Assembly: GCA_041488395.1 (NCBI GenBank)
Contig: JBGPPE010000152.1
Coordinates: 1-6,349, forward strand
Direction: 5' to 3'
DNA from: 39-52-133 sp041488395
GTDB lineage: Bacteria; Pseudomonadota; Gammaproteobacteria; Burkholderiales; Gallionellaceae
Length of the DNA stretch: 6,349 nucleotides
The position numbers were made by a program, and so were the translations under genes. This document shows, one piece after another, positions 1 through 5,287 of this stretch; the first letter of the stretch is position 1, and each line of letters opens with the position of its first letter. The notes beneath the pieces are model-generated. The model was given only the letters and a program-made list of their open reading frames with translations, ran no database searches and was not told where the DNA came from.

Positions 1-248
1 CCGTAGCCGGGATGGATGGCTTGCGCGTCGGTGACTTCCGCCGCGCTGATAATCGCGGGGATATTCAGGTAACTAAGCGAAGAAGGTGCCGGGCCGATAC
101 ATACCGACTCATCGGCCAGCTTGACATATTTGGCTTCGGCGTCGGCTTCCGAGTGCACGGCGACCGTCTTGATGCCCATTTCGCGACAGGCTCGCTGAAT
201 GCGCAGGGCAATTTCACCGCGGTTGGCAATTAGTATCTTTTCAAACAT
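1..248 (-). CDS. accC: Biotin carboxylase subunit of acetyl-CoA carboxylase (5' part, runs off the window)
   Basis: AccC carboxylates the biotin on AccB using ATP and bicarbonate, the first half-reaction of acetyl-CoA carboxylase, which commits acetyl-CoA to fatty acid synthesis in the cytoplasm. Only the first 82 residues are present. They open with MFEKILIANRGEIALR, the hallmark start of the biotin carboxylase N-terminal (pre-ATP-grasp) domain, followed by KTVAVHSEAD near residue 28, LADESVCIGPAP near 45 and SYLNIPAIISAA near 59, ending at AIHPGY; all are typical of AccC. The start at 248 is preferred because the frame is uninterrupted from there and a strong GGAGGT lies 5 nt upstream. A second copy of the same first codons lies at 369, but it is frameshifted and stops, so it is not the start of this protein. 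ATP-binding and active-site residues lie outside the window. The family call is very secure. Confidence 0.97.
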   Translation of the reverse strand, partial: MFEKILIANRGEIALRIQRACREMGIKTVAVHSEADAEAKYVKLADESVCIGPAPSSLSYLNIPAIISAAEVTDAQAIHPGY

Positions 249-369
249 GGGTTACCTCCGCGTTGAAATAGCACATGCGGCTTGCAGCCGCAGGGCAATT
301 TGGCTGCGCCTCTGCGCCGCCTGTCGGCGGCTGGTCACCGCGGTTGGCGATCAGTATTTTTTCAAACAT
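241..369 (-). CDS. Possible 42-codon leader peptide overlapping the accC start
   Basis: This short frame starts with the duplicated accC start codon and encodes MFEKILIANRG as residues 1-11, identical to AccC. It then continues with unrelated residues (DQPPTGGAEAQP and onward) because an insertion shifts the frame. It has an AGGAG 10 nt upstream of its ATG (380-384). Its TGA is formed by the ATGTTTGA of the true accC start, giving an 8-nt overlap in another frame. That layout would allow translational coupling or reinitiation at accC. It may equally be an untranslated relic. The peptide itself has no recognisable domain beyond the AccC-like head, so a function for the peptide is not claimed. 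Confidence 0.3.
   Translation of the reverse strand: MFEKILIANRGDQPPTGGAEAQPNCPAAASRMCYFNAEVTHV
254..259 (-). promoter_or_regulatory. Shine-Dalgarno of accC
   Basis: The minus strand reads GGAGGT five bases before the ATG at 248, a near-perfect anti-16S match. It decides between this start and the duplicate ATG at 369. The site lies inside the last codons of the 42-codon leader frame, so ribosomes ending that frame would pass over it. Confidence 0.75.
277..291. repeat. Inverted repeat upstream of the accC ribosome-binding site
   Basis: A perfect 6-bp stem with a 3-base loop (GCGGCT-TGC-AGCCGC on the plus strand) ends 17 bases before the GGAGGT of accC in the direction of transcription. In the mRNA it would fold close to the initiation region without covering it. 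There is no following U-run, so it is not an intrinsic terminator. It overlaps the second part of the accC-like fragment. Confidence 0.45.
301..334 (-). repeat. 34-nt hairpin-bearing insertion in the duplicated accC head
   Basis: Relative to intact accC, 34 bases separate the GGTGA of codons 11-12 from the AATTGCC that should follow directly. The insert contains a perfect 6-bp stem, GCCGCC-GACA-GGCGGC on the minus strand (316-331), then a doubled GGCGCAG motif. Its first bases form part of an 11-bp direct repeat (326-336 and 419-429, GGCGGCTGGTC on the plus strand) that also occurs in the accB tail copy. Its origin is unknown; it resembles a small palindromic insertion more than gene sequence. 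Confidence 0.55.
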
Positions 370-389
370 ATTATGGGAACTCCTGCTGA

Positions 390-404
390 GGTGCTGTGTG
401 CACC
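390..404. repeat. Inverted repeat after the accB tail copy
   Basis: GGTGC-TGTGT-GCACC forms a perfect 5-bp stem with a 5-base loop. It lies just after the stop codon of the duplicated accB tail and just before the AGGAG of the duplicated accC head. No U-run follows, so termination is unlikely. It may be the original spacer structure of the donor accB-accC junction. Confidence 0.4.
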
Positions 405-405
405 A

Positions 406-450
406 TTAACCGATAATAGGCGGCTGGTCGAATTCGACTGCCTGACCATT
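406..450 (-). pseudogene. Duplicate of the accB 3' end, including stop codon
   Basis: This 45-base stretch translates in frame as NGQAVEFDQPPIIG followed by TAA, against NGQAVEFGQPLFIIG and TAA at the end of intact accB. Codons 1, 2, 4, 5, 9, 10 and the last three differ only silently. One residue differs (Gly to Asp; E. coli BCCP also has Asp here), and the LF pair is replaced by a single Pro with one codon lost. Upstream of the Asn codon the similarity disappears, so only a tail is present and it has no start. The silent-site pattern shows descent from a functional, divergent accB. It sits in the correct order, with a normal-looking spacer, ahead of the accC head copy at 369. Confidence 0.8.
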
Positions 451-452
451 GT

Positions 453-536
453 GGCTACGGCCGCTGCTTCGCAGCTTAACGTTCGCTATGCTCACGTTAG
501 CCTGCACCGAAACGGGCGTAGGGTTATGTACGCACC
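453..536. repeat. Cluster of short inverted repeats downstream of accB
   Basis: Three neighbouring stems fill the space between the accB stop and the accB tail copy. They are a perfect GCTGC-TTC-GCAGC (463-475); an imperfect stem of about 8 bp plus 2 bp across 474-501, with GCTTAACGT opposed to ACGTTAGC; and a 7-bp stem with one bulge across 514-536 (GGGCGTA opposed to TACGCACC). None is followed by a U-run. They could form mRNA structure protecting or attenuating the accB-accC transcript, or be debris of small palindromic elements. No gene or known riboswitch core was recognised here. Confidence 0.4.
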
Positions 537-546
537 AGTCATAATG

Positions 547-993
547 TTATCCAATGATGAACAATGGTTGACCGAATTCCACCGCCTGGCCGTTTTCAAC
601 CAGGATAGCCTTGATGACGCCGCTTTGGTCAGACTCGATTTCGTTGAGCAGTTTCATCGCCTCGATGATGCACAATGTTTCGCCGGCGCTGACGGATTGG
701 CCGACATCCACAAATGCTTTGGAGCCAGGGGAAGCGGAGCGGTAAAAAGTGCCGACCATGGGCGATTTGACGATATGGCCTTCCGGTGCGGCAGGTGCTG
801 CGGGAGCGGCAGGTGCAGCCACAGCAACCTGGGCTAGCGGCGCGGCCTGCTGCATCGGAGCTTGTGCGTAAACCGGGGGCAGGGAGGATGAGCGGGAAAT
901 ACGTACACGCTCTTCGCCCTCGCTAATTTCCAGTTCGGCGATGCCGGAGTTTTCTACCAGTTCGATCAGTGTCTTGATTTTGCGTAAATCCAT
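547..993 (-). CDS. accB: Biotin carboxyl carrier protein of acetyl-CoA carboxylase (BCCP)
   Basis: AccB carries the biotin that shuttles a carboxyl group from AccC to the carboxyltransferase AccA/AccD in fatty acid synthesis. The 148-residue product has the family layout. The N-terminal segment MDLRKIKTLIELVENSGI continues into ELEISEGEERVRISR. A flexible Ala/Pro linker follows (about 43-70, with repeated AAP units). The biotinyl domain runs from about 72 to the end, with SPMVGTFYRSASPG and the biotin motif EAMKL, in which Lys114 is the attachment residue. Length is normal for the family (E. coli 156). The start at 993 is supported by AAGGAG six bases upstream, and the gene begins 2 nt after aroQ. 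The downstream gap to accC is 298 nt and holds a duplicated accB/accC junction. Very secure. Confidence 0.98.
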   Translation of the reverse strand: MDLRKIKTLIELVENSGIAELEISEGEERVRISRSSSLPPVYAQAPMQQAAPLAQVAVAAPAAPAAPAAPEGHIVKSPMVGTFYRSASPGSKAFVDVGQSVSAGETLCIIEAMKLLNEIESDQSGVIKAILVENGQAVEFGQPLFIIG

Positions 994-995
994 GT

Positions 996-1439
996 TTAAC
1001 TCCTTACAGAATGATTTAGCGCATATTGCAGCGCGAGTTCGTAACCCATTGCCCCCAGACCGCTGATGACGCCCACGGCCAGGTCAGAAAAATAAGATTC
1101 CTTGCGGAACGGTTCACGTGCATGCACGTTGGAAAGATGTACTTCGACAAAGGGTATGGCTACAGCTGCCAGCGCATCGCGCAGTGCCACGCTGGTATGC
1201 GTGAAGGCAGCAGGGTTAATGATAATGAAATTTGTACCGTCGCTGCGAGCTGTATGAATGCGAGTGATCAGTTCGGCTTCGCCATTGCTTTGCAAAGTGG
1301 ATATATCTGCGCCGTTTTGGGCGGCAATTTGCGATAATTTCTGGTTAATTTCATCTAACGTGACGCGACCATAAACTCCCGGCTCGCGGCTGCCGAGCAG
1401 GTTCAGGTTGGGTCCGTTGAGTACCAGAATTTTTTTCAT
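996..1439 (-). CDS. aroQ: Type II 3-dehydroquinate dehydratase
   Basis: AroQ removes water from 3-dehydroquinate to give 3-dehydroshikimate, the third step of the shikimate pathway, in the cytoplasm; type II enzymes are small dodecamers unrelated to AroD. The 147 residues show the signatures: NGPNLNLLGSREPGVYG (8-24) with the catalytic Tyr23 and the flexible-loop Arg18, INPAAFTHTS (74-83) with Asn75 and His81, and EVHLSNVHAREPFR (99-112) with Glu99, the catalytic His101 and Arg108/Arg112. The length is typical. No Shine-Dalgarno is evident before the ATG at 1439 and no in-frame alternative nearby looks better, so initiation may be weak or leaderless. It is followed immediately by accB and accC, an arrangement also known in pseudomonads, although the pathways are not biochemically linked. 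Confidence 0.97.
   Translation of the reverse strand: MKKILVLNGPNLNLLGSREPGVYGRVTLDEINQKLSQIAAQNGADISTLQSNGEAELITRIHTARSDGTNFIIINPAAFTHTSVALRDALAAVAIPFVEVHLSNVHAREPFRKESYFSDLAVGVISGLGAMGYELALQYALNHSVRS
1000..1005 (-). promoter_or_regulatory. Shine-Dalgarno of accB, inside the aroQ 3' end
   Basis: AAGGAG on the minus strand lies six bases before the accB ATG and is formed by the last sense codons of aroQ (GTA AGG AGT). Terminating aroQ ribosomes would therefore sit directly over the accB start, which favours coupled translation. Confidence 0.7.
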
Positions 1440-1505
1440 CCGCGCATTTTGCCGTAAATTCGTCGAGTTTGTCCAGATTTTGACAGAATTTAAGTATTTT
1501 CTAAT
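1440..1505 (-). promoter_or_regulatory. AT-rich gap before aroQ, likely promoter region
   Basis: These 66 bases are clearly more AT-rich than the flanking genes and are the only real break in the gene chain to the right of accB. A weak sigma70-like pair reads TGGACA (1470-1475) and CAAAAT (1446-1451) on the minus strand with an 18-base spacer. Transcription from it would begin almost at the aroQ ATG, fitting the lack of a Shine-Dalgarno but otherwise unproven. No hairpin with a U-run marks the end of dsbD, so read-through from dsbD is also possible. Confidence 0.3.
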
Positions 1506-3371
1506 TTACTTGAGCGCGTTTGCCAGAGTATCCAGAAATTGCCCGGCATCCTGATAGCCGGTCACGCGAAAATCACCCTGTTCCTTTCCGTTGCCATCAA
1601 AAAATAACATGGCAGGTGGACCGAACAGTTCAAAGCGCTGCAGCAGCGCCTTGTCCTCTTCAGTATTATCCGTGACATCCGCCTGCAACAGGACGGCATT
1701 CTGCAGTTTGGCGCGGACGCGCGGATCGGCAAAGGTAAAGCGTTCCATTTCCTTGCATGACACGCACCAGTCGGCATAAAAATCGAGCACGACATGCTTG
1801 CCGCGCGCCTGGGCAATGCGCTTGTCCAGCTCGGCTACGCTCCTGACCCGGGCGAACTGCAGGTTCTCGGGTGCTTCGGCACGAGGTGCTGCGCCCAGCA
1901 AGGAGAGCGGGCGCAGCATGTCACGTGCACCGGACATTGCGCCGATCAGGTAGGCAGTGCCGAGCAGCAGGGCGAGGATACCCAGCCCCTTCCACAGCTT
2001 GCGCCAGCCGCTGGCATTGTGCGCCAGCGCATCCAGTGCGTGCATGTAGACGGCGGAGAGGATCAGCAGGGTTGCCCACAGCAGCATTTGCACGCTGATG
2101 GGCAGCAGCGGGGCAACAATCCAGATCGCCAGCGCCAGCAACAGCACGCCAAAAAAGCTTTTGACCGACTCCATCCAGGCGCCTGCCTTGGGCAACAAGG
2201 CGCCCGCCGAGGTGCCGATCAGCAGCAGCGGCAAGCCCATGCCGAGTGCCAGGGCAAACAGTGCGGTGCCGCCGAGGAGGGCATCACGCGTCTGGCCGAT
2301 ATAAAGAAGGGCGGCGGCCAGGGGAGCGGCAACGCAGGGGCTGACGATAATCGCGGAGAGGGCGCCCATCACGAAGACGCCGCTGATATGGCCGCCATGC
2401 AGGCGGTTACTGCTGCTGGAGAGGCGGTTCTGCAAGGCCGAAGGCAGGTGCAGCTCATAGAAACCGAACATGGACAGGGACAGCAGCACGAACACGCCGG
2501 CGAAGCTGCCCAGCACCAGCGGCGTTTGCAGCGCATTGGACAACAGGGTGCCGGAAAGCCCGGCGGCAACGCCCGCTGCGGCGTAAGTGAGCGCCATCCC
2601 CAGCACATAGGAAAGGGACAGGATAAAGGCGTGCATCTTGGTCAGATGGTGCCCGCGCCCCACGATAATGCCGGACAGTATAGGCACCATGGGAAACACG
2701 CACGGTGTCAGCGCGAGCAGCAGACCAAAGCCAAAGAAGGAGGAGATGATCAGCCAGAAGCTGCCTTGTTTGAGCAATTTTGCAAGCTGGGTGTTCTCGG
2801 AGGCAGGGCGCGCGCTGCTTTCAGCCGGGGTCGTAGTGGCAGGGGGGGCGGTGCCGGCAACGTTTACTGCGGGGGCGGCCCGGGGCGGCTTGGGGGCTGT
2901 CGCAGTGCTGGGAACTGGCAAGGTCAGCGTGATTTCCTTGTCGATCGGCGGGTAGCAGATGCCGCCTTCGCTGCAGCCCTGATAACTGGCCAGCAGGATG
3001 AGCTTCTGCGCAGGTTTGCTTTGGTCGGCTAACGTGATTTCAGCCTGGAATGACTGGTGGAACACCTTCATTTCGCCAAAATTGGGGTCCACTTTTACTT
3101 CGCCTGCGGGCAGGCTGACATTGGCGATTTTTGCGGCATCGTTCTTGATGCTGAAGCTCACCTTGTCGCGATACAGATAGTAGCCGGGCGTAACGCGGAA
3201 GCTGGCGACCAGCGTATTTGCCTGGTCGTTGACAACGGTCAGCCCGAATGCCTGGTCGGGTGGCAGGAATGCGTTCTGTTTCTTTGCACCCAGCGACGGC
3301 AGGCGGTCAAGCAGGCTGTCGGCGTGGGCGAGTGGTTGGAGAGACAGCAACAACAGGAGCAGAAAACGCAT
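1506..3371 (-). CDS. dsbD: Thiol:disulfide interchange protein DsbD (cytochrome c-type biogenesis, CcdA-thioredoxin fusion)
   Basis: DsbD carries electrons from cytoplasmic thioredoxin across the inner membrane to periplasmic partners such as DsbC and the cytochrome c maturation reductant. All three modules and all three cysteine pairs are present in 621 residues. A signal peptide (MRFLLLLLLS to about AHA, 1-17) leads into the periplasmic alpha domain with Cys133 and Cys139 (QGCSEGGICYPP). A Pro/Ala/Thr linker spans about 152-190. The eight-helix membrane domain, about 200-480, has Cys224 (LTPCVFPMVP) and Cys346 (VSPCVAAP). The periplasmic thioredoxin-like gamma domain holds the motif YADWCVSCKEME with Cys536 and Cys539. 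It is somewhat longer than E. coli DsbD (565), mainly through the linker. A modest AAAGGGA lies nine bases before the ATG. It follows cutA by 5 nt, an adjacency also found in E. coli. Confidence 0.98.
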   Translation of the reverse strand: MRFLLLLLLSLQPLAHADSLLDRLPSLGAKKQNAFLPPDQAFGLTVVNDQANTLVASFRVTPGYYLYRDKVSFSIKNDAAKIANVSLPAGEVKVDPNFGEMKVFHQSFQAEITLADQSKPAQKLILLASYQGCSEGGICYPPIDKEITLTLPVPSTATAPKPPRAAPAVNVAGTAPPATTTPAESSARPASENTQLAKLLKQGSFWLIISSFFGFGLLLALTPCVFPMVPILSGIIVGRGHHLTKMHAFILSLSYVLGMALTYAAAGVAAGLSGTLLSNALQTPLVLGSFAGVFVLLSLSMFGFYELHLPSALQNRLSSSSNRLHGGHISGVFVMGALSAIIVSPCVAAPLAAALLYIGQTRDALLGGTALFALALGMGLPLLLIGTSAGALLPKAGAWMESVKSFFGVLLLALAIWIVAPLLPISVQMLLWATLLILSAVYMHALDALAHNASGWRKLWKGLGILALLLGTAYLIGAMSGARDMLRPLSLLGAAPRAEAPENLQFARVRSVAELDKRIAQARGKHVVLDFYADWCVSCKEMERFTFADPRVRAKLQNAVLLQADVTDNTEEDKALLQRFELFGPPAMLFFDGNGKEQGDFRVTGYQDAGQFLDTLANALK

Positions 3372-3376
3372 GAGGC

Positions 3377-3733
3377 TTATTCCCTTTCAGGTTGAGTTTC
3401 ATTGGTTACCCATGCCAGGTAGGCGGGCAGGCCGGCGCTGACTGGGATGGCGATTATTTCCGGAAGTTCATACGGATGGTGCGCGCGTATCAGTTCCTGC
3501 AGGCGCAAATAGGCAGCGCGCGTGGTCTTGATCAGCAGCGGAATCTCGCTGGCGGATTCTACCTTGCCTTGCCAGCGGTACACTGAAGTGCATGCCGCCA
3601 GCACATTGACACAGGCCGCAGCCTGCTCGGCAATCAGTGCCTGCGCCAGGCGCTGCGCACTGTCCTGGTCGGGCAGGTTGGTGAGCACCAGCAGGATTTC
3701 GTCCTGCTTAATGCTGTCGGCATCACGGCTCAT
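3377..3733 (-). CDS. cutA: CutA1-family divalent cation tolerance protein
   Basis: CutA is a small trimeric cytoplasmic protein, structurally PII-like, linked by E. coli genetics to copper tolerance; its molecular role is unsettled. The 118-residue product fits the family (E. coli 112). Visible signatures are ILLVLTNLPD (13-22), ACVNVLAACTSVYRWQGKVE (40-59), the conserved KTT (69-71) and HHPYELPEIIAIPV (85-98). The open frame continues upstream inside holA, but the CutA fold begins at about residue 12 of the protein counted from 3733. The ATG there has a GGAG ten bases upstream and forms an ATGA overlap with the holA stop, so this start is preferred. dsbD follows 5 nt downstream. Coupled translation with holA is likely from the overlap. 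Confidence 0.95.
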   Translation of the reverse strand: MSRDADSIKQDEILLVLTNLPDQDSAQRLAQALIAEQAAACVNVLAACTSVYRWQGKVESASEIPLLIKTTRAAYLRLQELIRAHHPYELPEIIAIPVSAGLPAYLAWVTNETQPERE

Positions 3734-4749
3734 GCTGTTTTCGCTCCGGCGCGGGCGCAGCGCACCCCCAGCTGCATCAGCTCGTCCCATACATCGCCGC
3801 TGCGCAGGCCCTTCACCAGCTTGTCTATCTGTGCCGCCTGGCGCAGGGCGCGCTCGGCCAGCGTCGGGGTGAAGCGGCGCACCGCGCGCTCCATCAGCTT
3901 CTGGCGCACCCCCCATACGCGCGCGTCGCGCAGCGCATTGGCCAGGTTGCCGCTGCGCTGCAGCGCGCGTGCCAGCTTGGCCAGTGTGCGGATATCTTCG
4001 GCCATTGCCCACAAGATCAGCACCGTGGCCGTGCCCTCGGCGCGCAGGCCATCGAGAATGTGGGCAAAGCGCGCGGCATCCCCGGCCAGCATCGCCTCCG
4101 ACAGCTTGAACACGTCGTAACGCGCCACGTCCATCACCGAGTCTTTCACCTGTTCGAAAGACAAAGGCCCTTGCGGGAACAGCAGGGCCAGTTTCTGGAT
4201 TTCCTGAAACGCCGCCAGCAGATTGCCTTCCACGCGCTGCGCCAGAAACGCCAGCGTATCCGCATCGGCCGACTGCTGCTGGCGTTTGAGGCGCCCGGCG
4301 ATCCACAAGGGGAGGGCGTTGAGTGGAATTTCATCGGCCGTGATCACCACGCCGTGTTCAGCCAGCGCGCTGAACCATTTGCTTTTCACGGTGGATGAAT
4401 CGAGGCGTGGCATGGACACCAGTGTCACTGTGTCCGCATGCAGTTGCTGACAATATTCCTGCAGGACCTGCGCCCCTTCCACGCCGGGCTTGCCGGTAGG
4501 TATGCGCAGGTCGACCAGCTTGCGTGTGGAAAACAGCGACATGCTTTGTGCGCTGTTGCGCAGCTCGGCCCATTTGAAGCCGGACTCGGCGATGATCACT
4601 TCGCGCTCGCTGTAGCCTGCCGTGCGCGCCGCCGCACGTATGGCATCGGCCGCCTCTATGGCCAGCAGCAATGATTCGCCATGGATGACGTAGAGTGGCT
4701 GCAGGGTGCCTGCCAGGTGTTTCGGCAGATCATCAGCCGTCAGCTTCAT
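3730..4749 (-). CDS. holA: DNA polymerase III subunit delta (clamp loader)
   Basis: The delta subunit is the clamp-opening wrench of the polymerase III clamp loader; it binds the beta sliding clamp and prises one interface open during loading. The 339-residue length matches the family (E. coli 343). Recognisable blocks are the N-terminal ADDLPKHLAGTLQPLYVIHG, where the degenerate P-loop position carries GESLLL (24-29) and no functional Walker A, as expected for delta; the AQSMSLFSTRKLVDL segment (67-81), covering the clamp-binding region; EGNLLAAFQEIQKLALLFP (174-192) in the lid domain; and the C-terminal collar with VWGVRQKLMERAVRRF (278-293). It overlaps lptE at its start and cutA at its end by 4 nt (ATGA) each, with only a weak ribosome-binding site of its own, so coupled translation is likely. 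Secure. Confidence 0.95.
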   Translation of the reverse strand: MKLTADDLPKHLAGTLQPLYVIHGESLLLAIEAADAIRAAARTAGYSEREVIIAESGFKWAELRNSAQSMSLFSTRKLVDLRIPTGKPGVEGAQVLQEYCQQLHADTVTLVSMPRLDSSTVKSKWFSALAEHGVVITADEIPLNALPLWIAGRLKRQQQSADADTLAFLAQRVEGNLLAAFQEIQKLALLFPQGPLSFEQVKDSVMDVARYDVFKLSEAMLAGDAARFAHILDGLRAEGTATVLILWAMAEDIRTLAKLARALQRSGNLANALRDARVWGVRQKLMERAVRRFTPTLAERALRQAAQIDKLVKGLRSGDVWDELMQLGVRCARAGAKTA

Positions 4750-5285
4750 GGCGCGGTCACGCCCGGTTCAGCACCCGGTTCAGCGCGCGGCCTGGCGCGC
4801 GACAGGCGACGCATTACCTGCTGTACCGCATCCGAGCGCATGTCGCGGTAGAGCATCAGCTCCTCCTGTTCCTTGGCCAGAATCTGCGAGTCGTCATAAG
4901 TCAGGCTGCGCTGCAGCACGATCTCGTCGGCGCGCAGCCAGTCGCGCTGCTGGCTGTCGTAGGCGCGCAGCGAAACCCGGTAGTTCAGCTGGTATTCCCG
5001 AATCTGGCCGGCGCCGGACAAGCCGATAATCTTTTTGTCGGCATTTTCCGATGCGATCTCCAGAATCAGATCGGCCTGTGCGGCAGAGCTGGCCAGCACC
5101 AGCTTGTTCAGCTCCAGGTTGACGCGCAGCTCGGTGGTAAACGGGGTTTCGGCAGCTGTTTTCAGATAAATGGTGTGAAAGGCATATTCAGGGCCTGGGC
5201 CACCATGGCCGCGCATGTGAAAGCCGCACGCACTGAGCAGCAACATGAGGGGTAGCAGCAGAGCGATGCGCATGGCCATAGTCAC
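4746..5285 (-). CDS. lptE: LPS-assembly lipoprotein LptE
   Basis: LptE is an outer-membrane lipoprotein that plugs the LptD barrel and helps deliver lipopolysaccharide to the cell surface. The product has a lipoprotein signal: a hydrophobic run LLLPLMLLLSAC, with lipobox LSAC and Cys20 as the lipidated residue when counted from 5285. After the Cys comes GFHMRG, the usual LptE opening, then a mixed alpha/beta domain with TTELRVNLEL and YQLNYRVSLRAYD, and a C-terminal helix (EEELMLYRDMRSDAVQQVMRRL). The tail is Pro/Ala/Glu-rich. The start is uncertain: 5285 is a GTG, and in-frame ATGs lie at 5279 and 5273. None has a clear Shine-Dalgarno and all keep a workable signal peptide. It sits between leuS and holA, the conserved place for lptE (formerly rlpB), which supports the call. 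Confidence 0.92.
   Translation of the reverse strand: MTMAMRIALLLPLMLLLSACGFHMRGHGGPGPEYAFHTIYLKTAAETPFTTELRVNLELNKLVLASSAAQADLILEIASENADKKIIGLSGAGQIREYQLNYRVSLRAYDSQQRDWLRADEIVLQRSLTYDDSQILAKEQEELMLYRDMRSDAVQQVMRRLSRARPRAEPGAEPGVTAP
4762..4785. repeat. 12-bp tandem repeat at the lptE 3' end
   Basis: Two consecutive copies of CCCGGTTCAGC with a 12-base period (4762-4772 and 4774-4784) encode the doubled AEPG units in the LptE C-terminal tail. The repeat is in frame and extends a region that is not conserved in the family, so it probably arose by slippage and is tolerated. Confidence 0.6.
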
Positions 5286-5287
5286 GG

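Larger units (their letters stand above)
273..369 (-). pseudogene. Broken duplicate of the accC 5' end
   Basis: The first 35 bases from the ATG at 369 match the first 35 of intact accC with three differences, all silent third positions (AAG/AAA, CTA/CTG, ATT/ATC in codons 4, 6 and 7). After 34 extra bases (301-334) the match resumes at AATTGCCCTGCG and can be followed in the accC frame as IALRLQAAC against IALRIQRAC in the real gene, fading near 273. The insertion is not a multiple of three, so the copy cannot encode AccC. Silent-site divergence means the copy accumulated its differences while still coding, pointing to a divergent accC allele as source. The first segment is very secure; the second, shorter and partly palindromic, is less so. 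Confidence 0.8.

Noticed and set aside
390..404. Possible intrinsic terminator after the accB copy
   Set aside because: The 5-bp stem is short and is followed by no U-run on either strand; it is better described as a simple inverted repeat.
199..837. Plus-strand open frame of 212 codons across the accC start, spacer and accB
   Set aside because: It is antisense to accB and the accC start, has no family resemblance, and its continuity through the spacer is not supported by any ribosome-binding site or motif.
1480..1507. Perfect TTGACA with TAATTT 16 bases later on the plus strand
   Set aside because: It would fire antisense into the dsbD 3' end where no plus-strand gene exists; such boxes arise easily in an AT-rich gap and nothing else supports it.
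1794..3032. Long open frame of 412 codons on the plus strand, antisense to dsbD
   Set aside because: Its translation is low-complexity (Gln, Gly, Arg and Ala rich), has no recognisable domain, and lies wholly opposite a fully supported dsbD with all expected motifs; GC-rich codon use of dsbD explains the lack of stops.
3734..4306. N-terminal extension of the cutA frame inside holA
   Set aside because: The extension is Gly/Arg/Ala-rich, unlike any CutA domain, and coincides with holA read in another frame; the ATG at 3733 gives a normal-length CutA.
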